Shown here: piece by piece, positions 1 through 6,442 of the stretch
Layout: every line of letters begins with the position of its first letter
How positions within the stretch are numbered: position 1 is the stretch's first letter
Assembly (NCBI GenBank): GCA_024639625.1
Contig: JAHEIA010000181.1
Location: forward strand, 1 to 6,613
Reading direction: 5' to 3'
DNA length: 6,613 bases
DNA from: Chromatiales bacterium
GTDB taxonomy: Bacteria; Pseudomonadota; Gammaproteobacteria; Chromatiales; Chromatiaceae
Translations under genes and position numbers: made by a program
Notes under the pieces: generated by a model
Seen by the model: the letters and a program-made list of their open reading frames with translations, nothing else
Databases searched by the model: none
Told to the model about the DNA's origin: nothing

Positions 1-2
1 CG

Positions 3-218
3 GCGTACGTGTTGCACAGTTACCGCTGCACCTTCTACGGGCCGGTGAGCAACAGCGTGATCGCGGAGGCGCTTGACCTGCGGCGGCGAGAGCTGCTGGT
101 GGCGGCGGTATTCGCTGCGTTGACTCTGCTGGCCGGGCTTTATCCTGCACTCGTACTCGACACGACCCGGGAGGCAAGCAGCCTGTGGGTGGCTCGTCTA
201 GGATTGCCCACCCATTGA
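3..218 (+). CDS. NuoM-like proton-translocating membrane subunit, C-terminal fragment
   Basis: This is the 3' end of a gene that begins left of the window; the frame is open from base 3 to the TGA at 216-218 (71 codons). The visible protein has an FYGPVSN motif, the counterpart of the (F)FGP/YFGK stretch near the end of NuoM proteins. A loop leads to RRELL, followed by a final hydrophobic helix ending in GLYPALVLDTT. This closely parallels the end of E. coli NuoM as I remember it (REL, hydrophobic helix, GFYPQPILDTS). The family forms antiporter-like proton channels in the cytoplasmic membrane, in complex I, in Mrp antiporters and in CO2-uptake complexes. In a standard nuo operon nuoN follows immediately; here it does not, so a role outside complex I is possible. 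NuoM family membership is fairly sure; the specific complex cannot be told from this fragment, and a DabB- or Mrp-like subunit is an alternative. Confidence 0.82.
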   Translation, partial: AYVLHSYRCTFYGPVSNSVIAEALDLRRRELLVAAVFAALTLLAGLYPALVLDTTREASSLWVARLGLPTH

Positions 219-466
219 GCGTCCCGGTTCCCCGAGTGGGACGCGGTCGAGGCGCTGGCTGCCAAGCGAAGCCGCATTCAGTGACATCTAGGGTGCCCTG
301 CGCAAGAATACGACCATCGCACAAACCTAGCGGGTCGCTCGAACAGAGGCGTCGGTGCAGGCAGGCGTCTGCTTGTCAGGTTCGGGTGCAAGCTCGGGGG
401 CGGAGGCGCCTCGCGTTTTCTTCTCGCACCGGGAGAGGCGCGATGGTCGTCGTTCCTCGATGTTCT

Positions 467-473
467 GGGAGAG
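467..473 (+). promoter_or_regulatory. Candidate ribosome binding site for the LCIB-like gene
   Basis: GGGAGAG lies 4 bases before the ATG at 478 and 13 bases before a second in-frame ATG at 487. The first spacing is short and the second long, so either ATG could be used. It supports starting translation near 478 rather than at the in-frame ATG at 355. A third in-frame ATG at 541 has its own AAGGGG at 530-535. Confidence 0.45.
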
Positions 474-477
474 CGTC

Positions 478-1623
478 ATGTATACCATGCAGGCGAATGT
501 AGCGGAGATCCTTAGCGGCTTCCTTATCGAAGGGGTAGCCATGCGCTACAGCCAATTCGTGCCGCGATTGTACAATCTGTGCCTGTCACTCGGTTTCCAG
601 CCGGGCAAAATCATGCCGTCGCGGGCCTTCTGCTCGGACGAGAGCCAGGGTTATCCGATCATCCTTATCGCCAAGCACTTCGGCACCTTCCCCTTCGATC
701 ACGGTTTGGTGGGGGGCATCGTTGCCACGGATCGCCATGGTCCCCACGCGCATCATGGGAAGGATCTGGTGATCATCCTTGCCAGCCATGTGGGCTATGA
801 TCCGGATACCGCCCGTTTTGGCGAGTATCGGCGAGAGCAGACCGAGCATCGCGACATCAGCTCCAATTGTGGAAAGATCTGCAGCGTGCTGCACTGGTAC
901 CAGGACGAGTACAGCTTCGCGCAGCGGAACATACTGCTGCGCCGCGCGGGCGGTCGCCATCTGTTGGTGATCGACAATCAGTTGCTGAGGAACGATCGCG
1001 AGGAGGGGCTCTTTCTGCGCTTGGAGCGGCTCGCGCAGTGCAGCGACGAGGGTGGATGGAAGGCGTTGAATACGCTGAGCACGTCGAAGGCGTTCGAAGC
1101 AGCCCCGGAGTTCATCGGCACCGTGCCGGAAACCGCATGGAATGGGGGGCGAGGCGCCCCCATTGGTGACTACTTGACTCCGGACCTGTTCGCCTTCAAG
1201 CGCGCAATGCCGGCTGATGTGGAAACCCAGCAACATCTAGAGGCGAATTTGTTTCATGCCATGCCCCACGTCGTGACCGCCCGCTGGCCCGCCCTGGTTG
1301 CTGCGCAGATCAACGTCCAGGTGGAGTTCGACCGGGCCTTCCGCACCATCGTAAAGAGCGATGAATACCGCGGTCATCACTTGCTCTTCATTGCCGGGCT
1401 CAATATCGACGTATCGCCGAAAGAGGGACAACTGTTTCCACTAAACAAATTTGTCCCTTGGGCAGCCTACATCCAATCGCCGGACGGCAACGGCTACACA
1501 GTGGAGCAGTCCGAACTGGTGGAGCGCCTACGCGAACAAGCGTCCGAGAACCCTCGGCAGATTGATCTGGAGTCGGCTATCCGAGCCATGCGTGCAGAGC
1601 AGGAGGTCAAACTGCATCTGTAG
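478..1623 (+). CDS. LCIB/theta-type carbonic anhydrase-like protein
   Basis: A 381-residue soluble protein with no signal peptide or obvious membrane helix. Residues about 38-135 match the LCIB (limiting CO2-inducible protein B/C) carbonic anhydrase domain. The motif CSDE (C52, D54) aligns with the family's CxDE. Further on are a hydrophobic strand and SHVGYD (H104, D108), then YRRE (R118/R119) and SNCGK (C131). In this family Cys, His and Cys bind zinc as in beta carbonic anhydrases, with an Asp/Arg pair nearby; all are present. Near the C-terminus, LLFIAGLNID (302-311) and FPLNKFVPW (320-328) resemble the family's closing strands (typically a GIQI-like motif). About 80-100 residues between C131 and this region look like an insertion relative to short bacterial homologues as I recall them. 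The start at 478 was chosen because residues encoded from 355 to 477 look non-coding and a purine-rich site precedes it; 487 or 541 are alternatives. The neighbour upstream is a NuoM-type subunit, suggesting CO2 hydration coupled to proton flow. Family assignment is good; activity and coupling are inferred. Confidence 0.72.
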   Translation: MYTMQANVAEILSGFLIEGVAMRYSQFVPRLYNLCLSLGFQPGKIMPSRAFCSDESQGYPIILIAKHFGTFPFDHGLVGGIVATDRHGPHAHHGKDLVIILASHVGYDPDTARFGEYRREQTEHRDISSNCGKICSVLHWYQDEYSFAQRNILLRRAGGRHLLVIDNQLLRNDREEGLFLRLERLAQCSDEGGWKALNTLSTSKAFEAAPEFIGTVPETAWNGGRGAPIGDYLTPDLFAFKRAMPADVETQQHLEANLFHAMPHVVTARWPALVAAQINVQVEFDRAFRTIVKSDEYRGHHLLFIAGLNIDVSPKEGQLFPLNKFVPWAAYIQSPDGNGYTVEQSELVERLREQASENPRQIDLESAIRAMRAEQEVKLHL

Positions 1624-1823
1624 GAAGCAGGGTTTGTGCAGGCCCTTGCGACGCCGCCGGCTTCGGTAGCGGCTGGGTAAAGGCCGGCTGTTATCACGTT
1701 CGCTGGTTCGCAGAAGCAGTTACTTTCTTTGATCCGCGGGTTAGGATCGCCTTTCACGATGGAAGATGAATACACAATCAGTAGCCATCGGTTGGGGGAT
1801 TGCCTGCAGCCGCTTGGCCAATT

Positions 1824-1827
1824 GGAG
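1824..1827 (+). promoter_or_regulatory. Ribosome binding site for the DUF3096 gene
   Basis: GGAG lies 7 bases before the ATG at 1835. This decides for the short 43-residue product over the in-frame upstream ATG at 1766, whose extra 23 residues do not resemble the family. Confidence 0.6.
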
Positions 1828-1834
1828 ATCCCCT

Positions 1835-1966
1835 ATGCAAGCGTACTTTCACCCGATTATCGCCCTTGCCGCTGGCGTCCTGATATTGCTCAAGCCAAAG
1901 CTTCTCAACTATGTCGTCGCCATCTACCTGATCGTCACCGGAGTGCTAGGCTTGATGAAGCTCTAG
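1835..1966 (+). CDS. DUF3096 small membrane protein
   Basis: A 43-residue protein that is almost entirely hydrophobic. It begins MQAYFHPIIALAAG, continues with a short hydrophobic run ending at LLKPKLLNY, and finishes with a second membrane segment (about residues 23-40) and the tail LMKL. The pattern P-I/L-IALxAGxLILxxPxLLNYxVAIYLIxxGxLGL is the hallmark of DUF3096, a family of tiny inner-membrane proteins of about 40-60 residues with no established function. The central KPKLLN turn probably separates two short helices in a hairpin. The start is supported by GGAG 7 bases upstream. It stands alone, 211 bases after the LCIB-like gene and 427 bases before the HdeD-type gene, so co-transcription with either is uncertain. 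Confidence 0.85.
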   Translation: MQAYFHPIIALAAGVLILLKPKLLNYVVAIYLIVTGVLGLMKL

Positions 1967-2393
1967 TCAAGGGCGCTTCGGTTCGGTCCGGCGCGCCGTT
2001 TTCCGCTCCTTCAGCCCAGGCGCAGCCCCATCCCCATCCTTCCGGGTCCATTGCCGACCGCGTCGTCGGCACCGGATATCCCTGTGCCCAGAAGAAGCGA
2101 CGAAGAGCCGCCGGGCAGCGACGCTGCGGTCAGGCAAGACGTACCCGGAGCGATGGCTCCGAGCCGCAGCTCGCACCGGGACACCTTGTAAAAAGGCCCG
2201 TCGTCATCTGGCGGCAAACGAGTTTTGGTGGGGCAATGCCGAAGTTGCTGCCGCCCGAGACAGGATTCCGCATGCCAGACCGGACATTGATGGAATGTGA
2301 GACCTGACCCCGATGTTAAGGATGGCGGCCGGCGCGGAAAGCCCTCAGAATTCGCCGCGTACCACTACACTGACGAGAAGGAGGCGAAGAGAT
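1967..2393 (+). other. Intergenic stretch without a supported gene
   Basis: Open frames crossing this 427-base stretch are rich in Arg, Pro and Ser, lack ribosome binding sites and match no family I know, so I regard it as non-coding. It holds a possible structured element: GCCGAC (2053-2058) pairs with GTCGGC (2065-2070) around a 6-base loop, and TCCGG (2041-2045) can pair with CCGGA (2072-2076) outside it. No T-run follows, so it is not a typical terminator. GACCTGACCCC at 2301-2311 resembles a sequence I recall recurring beside dispersed elements in proteobacterial genomes. The promoter of the downstream HdeD-type gene presumably lies here, but I see no convincing -35/-10 pair. Confidence 0.5.
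2378..2384 (+). promoter_or_regulatory. Strong ribosome binding site for the HdeD-family gene
   Basis: AAGGAGG, a near-complete Shine-Dalgarno sequence, sits 9 bases before the ATG at 2394. It fixes that ATG as the start and excludes the in-frame ATG at 2313, which would add 27 mostly Arg/Thr/Ser residues. Confidence 0.85.
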
Positions 2394-2996
2394 ATGCCGA
2401 CGAATGCGAAAATCACCCTTTCTGCCGCACAGCGCGCGCTGTTCGGCGAGCTCAAGAACAACTGGGGCTGGCTTCTGGCCTTCGGCGTACTTTCTATCCT
2501 GCTGGGCACCATCGGCCTGGGCATGACGTTCGGATTGACTCTGGCGAGCGTCTTGTTCTTCGGCGTTCTGCTCATTGCGGGGGGCGTTGCGCAGCTGATC
2601 GATGCTTTCAAGTGCAAGGGGTGGAAGAGCACCCTGTGGCACGTATTGATCGCCCTGCTCTACGTGGCTGCAGGCATCCTGATCGTCGTCGATCCGGTCC
2701 TGGCATCCGCTACCTTCACTCTGGTGCTCGCGTGGATCCTCATCGCAGTGGGGATCATGCGGGGCGTCATGGCCTTCCAGCTGCGACCGGCGGACGGATG
2801 GTTCTGGCCGTTGCTGTCGGGCATCGTTTCTATCGCCCTGGGCGGCATGATTATCGCCGAGTGGCCGGTATCCGGCCTTTGGGTGATCGGGCTGTTCGTG
2901 GCCATCGAACTGATTCTCAACGGCTGGTCCTATGTGTTCGTGGCGTTGGCCGCCCGTAAGGCGGGCAACGTAGAAACAGAAGCTTCGGCAGGTTGA
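2394..2996 (+). CDS. HdeD family (DUF308) membrane protein
   Basis: A 200-residue polytopic inner-membrane protein. After a polar start (residues 1-23, ending LKNNWGW), six hydrophobic segments are visible at about 26-46, 48-70, 81-99, 103-127, 137-156 and 161-184. A short polar C-terminal tail follows. The three repeated pairs of helices, the G-rich starts (LAFGVLSILLG, LIALLYVAAG, LLSGIVSIALGG), the VVDPVLA loop and the WPVSGLWVIGLFVAIELI motif are typical of the HdeD/DUF308 family. Length is normal (about 180-200 residues). E. coli HdeD is associated with acid resistance at high cell density, but the molecular role of the family is poorly known, so only a general envelope or stress role can be proposed. 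The gene ends 63 bases before the AsmA-family gene, close enough for co-transcription. Confidence 0.9.
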   Translation: MPTNAKITLSAAQRALFGELKNNWGWLLAFGVLSILLGTIGLGMTFGLTLASVLFFGVLLIAGGVAQLIDAFKCKGWKSTLWHVLIALLYVAAGILIVVDPVLASATFTLVLAWILIAVGIMRGVMAFQLRPADGWFWPLLSGIVSIALGGMIIAEWPVSGLWVIGLFVAIELILNGWSYVFVALAARKAGNVETEASAG

Positions 2997-3059
2997 ATTG
3001 GGCCCCGGACGCATCCTTTCCGACCATCTCCCGGACCGGCGACTGAGGCCGGGGCGCCT

Positions 3060-6050
3060 ATGAAGCTGGCGAAGATCATTGGCAGCGTCGGGCTGCTGCT
3101 GGTGCTCGTGCTTTTCGCCGGCGTTGCGTACTTCGCCGTCTACCTGAACAGCCACAAGGGCCTGTTGGAGGCCGCCGCCAGCCGGGCGCTCGGGCGGCAG
3201 ATCAAGGTGGAGGACCGCGTGACGATGGTCTGGTCGATGCCGCCCCAGATCGGCCTGGACGGCGTCTGGATAGCAAACCCGACCTGGGCCCAAGGCGGGT
3301 ATTTCGCGCGCGCCGAGCGCATAGCGGCGAAGGTCGACGTCTGGGCGCTGCTGCGCGGGCGCGTCGAGATTCGACGTATGACGCTGTTGGGCGCAGAGGT
3401 AGACCTCGAAACCGGGCCCGAGGGTCAGGCCAACTGGACCTTCGCAGTGGGGGCGCACGGCGGCATGGGCTTTCAAATCGATTCGCTCCAGGTTCGCGGC
3501 TCCTCACTGCGCTACCGGCCCGCAAGCGGCACGCAGCACGCACTGGAGATCAGTGAACTCGAACTCCAGGGCTTAGGCGGGGAGACGCTCGGCTTGCAGG
3601 CGGAGGTCCGACTCCGCGGGGCTGCAGTTACGGTCTCCGCGAGCTCGGGCCCGTTCGTCGGAGAGGGCTGGCCGTTCACGATCCGGCTGCAGACCGGAGA
3701 AGCGACGCTCGATGCGTCGGGGCGGGCCGTGGCGCCCTTTGTCCTGTCGGGGATGAAAGCGGAACTCGAGGCGCAAGGCCAAAGCCTCCAGCAGTTGCAG
3801 GACGTGCTGGGCCTGGGGGACCTGCCGGCAGGTTCGTTTCACATCCAGTCCGAGATGACGGCCAGCGCAGAGGAATATCATTTCCAGGGTATCCAAGGCA
3901 CCGTCGATGTGCCGGGCTGGATCGAACGAATCACCCTGAGCCAGGGGGACGCAAGCTTCGCCGAGGACGGTCCCCGCGCCCTGTCACTAGAGGGATCCTG
4001 GAGGAAGAGCCCCGCCTCGCTTTCGCTCAGTTTCCAGCAGGCCGACCAACCGTCCGCGAAGGCGGGGAGACAGATGGATCTGTCGGCAAGGCTCGGTGAG
4101 ACCGAGTTAAAGGGGGAGCTGGGGTTGGTCTTGAGCGGGCCGCGGCCGCGCATCACGGGCACGTTGAGTGCAAGCCGGGTCAACCTGAGCGATTTTCCCG
4201 GCGTAGAGCAAGCCGTTGACGGGCGCGCGGGTTGGCGTGATCTGTCGCTGCCGCGGGACTTGCTCGGTGCGCTAGACCTCGATGTGAACTTGAAGGCGCA
4301 AGCGGTGGTATCCGAACGATTGCGGCTGGACGGATTTCACGCCCGCGTACGGCTCGACGATGGCAACCTCCAGGTCGATGGATTGGATGTCTCGCTCCCC
4401 GGCCTGCGGGTCACCGGACAGGTGACCCTCGACACGCGGAGTGAGCCCTCGGTGCTGGACGCCGAGCTGCGCAGCCGCCGGATCGACCTCCCACAGGCAG
4501 TGCAGGGCCGGTTGCCGCCGGACAGGCTGCAGGGCTCGTTGCGGGAGGTATCCGCCCGACTGGAGAGCGGGGGTACCACGCTCGGAGCCCTGATGGCGAA
4601 CATCCGCGGTACCCTGGATGTCGGCTCGGCCCGTGTGACCTTGCCCGGCCAGCCGGCGACCCACGTCGTCCTCGATAGACCGCGCGTCAGCGTGGCGCCA
4701 GGCGCCCCGCTCGCGCTGCGGACCGGGCTCACGTTCCGCGAGAACAGCTTCGACATCCAGGGGACCCTGGGGCAGCTCTCCGACCTGCTGGCGGGTAGCG
4801 GCGTAGCCGTGGACCTGAGGCTCCGCCAGCATGAGTTGCGGGCCCACCTCGACGGCAACCTCGCGACCTTGGATGGGCTGGCGGGAAGCCGTTTCGCCGT
4901 CACGGTCTCCGCGCCCAGTCTTGTCTTGCTGGGCCCGTTTTTCGAGATTGAACTGCCCGAGAGCCAGCCCTTCGAGTTCACGGGGCGACTCGAGGCCGGC
5001 ACAGGTAGCCTGGATCTGAAACAGATCCAGCTGAGCAGTGGTGGCAGCGACATCCAAGGTGAGGTGCGCGTCATCTCCGGGTCCAAGATGCGCGTCGAGG
5101 CGACACTTGAATCGCGCCTGCTCGACGCGAGCCCTTATCTTCCCGCCCAGGGTGCCTCCCCGGCAGACGCGCTGACGGCCCTGGAGAACGAGCTTCCCCT
5201 GGATCTGCTGCACGGTCTGGATGGGGTACTGCGGTTGAAAGCGAGCCACCTGAGGCTTGGGGATCTTGGCCTGAATGAGCTGAGGCTGGACGCGTCGCTG
5301 GACGCCGGTCACCTTCGTCTGAATATGATGGCCGGAGAGGAACGCTTGCTCGGTGACGTCGAGCTCAAGCCGGAGGAGACCCGGTGGCGGCTCACATTGA
5401 AGCACAAAGGAAAGTTGAACCTGAGCTCGCTGCTCGAAACGGTGCGGGCCGCTGACGAGGCGGACGAGGCGCCTTTGGCGATAGACCTGCATCTGAGCGG
5501 GGTCGGCAGATCGCCGCACGAGCTCCTAGCCTCGGCGGACGGGCACCTGGAGATGGTCGTAGGAGAGGGGCGGATCAACAAGAAGCTGGGTACGCTGCTG
5601 CCTTTGGGTGACATGCTGGTTGCCCTGTTGAATACGATCGGCTCGACGGCGCCGGACGAACCCTACACCAGCGTTGAGTGCGCGGTAGTTCGATTGGACG
5701 CGGCCAATGGCTTCGCGACCAGCGCTCAGGGCGTGGCGCTGCGGACGGATACGCTCAACGTGCTCGGCGGCGGGGCCGTCAATCTGTCTACGGGCGAGAT
5801 CGAGTTTCATTTCAAAACGGCCCAGCGAAAGGGGCTCGGGTTCGACGTTGTGGGTATTGCCGATAAACTCATCTACTTCACTGGCACGCTTTGGCAGCCC
5901 CAGGCTGTCGTGGATCCGAAGGGGATTCTAATCCATGGGGCGGCCGCTTGGGCCACCGGTGGCCTGAGCGTGCTTTACACTGGGCTGGCCAACCGGCTGA
6001 CTGCCTTCAGCAATCCCTGCGATACGGTGCTCAAACAGAGCGCCAAGTGA
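3060..6050 (+). CDS. AsmA family protein
   Basis: A 996-residue protein anchored by one N-terminal membrane helix (about residues 7-29, LLLVLVLFAGVAYF core), with the rest predicted in the periplasm. The N-terminal AsmA domain is clear: SRALGRQIKVED (about 42-53), WSMPPQIGLDGVWIANP (about 58-74), and a RVEIRRMTLLGAEVDLE region (about 101-117) followed by NWTF. The middle is a long series of beta-rich stretches such as LDGFHARVRLDDGNLQVDGL. The AsmA C-terminal module has GRINKKLG (837-844), C874 in a VECAVVRLDAANG strand, and ALRTDTLNVLGGGAVNLSTG. AsmA-like proteins are thought to form bridge-like lipid conduits between inner and outer membrane in Gram-negative bacteria. At 996 residues it is well above E. 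coli AsmA (about 617) and nearer the longer relatives. The ATG at 3060 has only a weak GAGG (3045-3048), 11 bases away, but the membrane anchor begins right there. The specific subfamily is not resolved. Confidence 0.9.
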   Translation: MKLAKIIGSVGLLLVLVLFAGVAYFAVYLNSHKGLLEAAASRALGRQIKVEDRVTMVWSMPPQIGLDGVWIANPTWAQGGYFARAERIAAKVDVWALLRGRVEIRRMTLLGAEVDLETGPEGQANWTFAVGAHGGMGFQIDSLQVRGSSLRYRPASGTQHALEISELELQGLGGETLGLQAEVRLRGAAVTVSASSGPFVGEGWPFTIRLQTGEATLDASGRAVAPFVLSGMKAELEAQGQSLQQLQDVLGLGDLPAGSFHIQSEMTASAEEYHFQGIQGTVDVPGWIERITLSQGDASFAEDGPRALSLEGSWRKSPASLSLSFQQADQPSAKAGRQMDLSARLGETELKGELGLVLSGPRPRITGTLSASRVNLSDFPGVEQAVDGRAGWRDLSLPRDLLGALDLDVNLKAQAVVSERLRLDGFHARVRLDDGNLQVDGLDVSLPGLRVTGQVTLDTRSEPSVLDAELRSRRIDLPQAVQGRLPPDRLQGSLREVSARLESGGTTLGALMANIRGTLDVGSARVTLPGQPATHVVLDRPRVSVAPGAPLALRTGLTFRENSFDIQGTLGQLSDLLAGSGVAVDLRLRQHELRAHLDGNLATLDGLAGSRFAVTVSAPSLVLLGPFFEIELPESQPFEFTGRLEAGTGSLDLKQIQLSSGGSDIQGEVRVISGSKMRVEATLESRLLDASPYLPAQGASPADALTALENELPLDLLHGLDGVLRLKASHLRLGDLGLNELRLDASLDAGHLRLNMMAGEERLLGDVELKPEETRWRLTLKHKGKLNLSSLLETVRAADEADEAPLAIDLHLSGVGRSPHELLASADGHLEMVVGEGRINKKLGTLLPLGDMLVALLNTIGSTAPDEPYTSVECAVVRLDAANGFATSAQGVALRTDTLNVLGGGAVNLSTGEIEFHFKTAQRKGLGFDVVGIADKLIYFTGTLWQPQAVVDPKGILIHGAAAWATGGLSVLYTGLANRLTAFSNPCDTVLKQSAK

Positions 6051-6115
6051 GTCTCCCTCACCCCCTCCGTTACTTGTTGCCGGTAGGACTTCGCGCATTC
6101 TCCGAGCGGTCTTGA

Positions 6116-6442
6116 ACCGACAGCCGCCAACAGGGCATACCCGCGATCGACCGGCCCAAGTTCGTATCGGCGCGGAGCGCCCGATTCCTCGATGGTGAGG
6201 ACCGGGTGCTCGGGCTGGTGCGCGGTGGTCAGGCCAAGGCCTATCCTGTTCGCATTCTGAACTGGCACGAGATCGCCATTGACAGGATCGGCGAGGAATC
6301 TATTGCGATCGCCTATTACCTCTTGTGCGGCACCAGGGTGGCTTTCCTGGCTCACACCGCCGGCAGGCGCTTGATCTTCGGCGTTATCGGCGACGCGGAA
6401 GATTCGATAGCCGTTCGCGGAGTGCAACCAGCGTCGTCCTGA
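6116..6442 (+). pseudogene. DUF3179 family remnant
   Basis: The frame just after a stop codon at 6113-6115 reads TDSRQQGIPAIDRPKFVSA, then FLDGEDRVLGLVRGGQAKAY, PVRILNWHEI, YYLLCGTRVAF and FGVIGDAEDSIAV. This is the N-terminal half of the DUF3179 domain, in the right order (GIPA, DRV-G, AYP, LNWHE, LCGT-VAF, FGVxG). DUF3179 proteins are usually exported and about 300-400 residues long; their function is not established. Three signs of decay are visible. No start codon or signal peptide lies between the stop and the conserved region (the first GTG is at 6206, inside the domain). The usual YCPLCG motif reads YYLLCG, losing the first Cys. The frame stops at 6440-6442, before the rest of the domain. 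A frameshift near 6130 is possible, since the +1 frame there reads NRQPPTG, like the family's GGPPxDG. A short functional gene starting at 6206 is a weaker alternative. Confidence 0.75.

Noticed and set aside
403..412. GAGGCGCCTC palindrome in the gap before the LCIB-like gene, as an operator or terminator
   Set aside because: A ten-base GC palindrome is expected often in such DNA, and there is no T-run or second copy.
586..1236. 216-residue open frame on the minus strand
   Set aside because: It is antisense to the conserved LCIB-like core, whose motifs are only meaningful on the + strand.
1650..1673. GC-rich inverted repeat after the LCIB-like gene, as a terminator
   Set aside because: The pairing is interrupted by a bulge and is not followed by a T-run.
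1989..2002. CGGCGCGCCG palindrome followed by TTTT, as a terminator after the DUF3096 gene
   Set aside because: A perfect palindrome without a loop leaves only about a 3-base-pair stem, and four Ts are too few for a convincing terminator.
1729..2307. 192-residue + strand open frame
   Set aside because: It overlaps the DUF3096 gene in another frame, and its sequence is low in hydrophobic structure and rich in Arg/Pro/Ser with no family match.
2316..3476. 386-residue open frame on the minus strand
   Set aside because: It is antisense to the HdeD-family gene and the start of the AsmA-family gene. Its composition (Arg, Gln, His, Pro) and lack of any recognisable domain mark it as a GC-rich shadow.
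4272..5519. 415-residue open frame on the minus strand
   Set aside because: It lies wholly antisense to the AsmA-family gene, is rich in Gln and Arg, and has no domain or membrane segment; it is a shadow frame.
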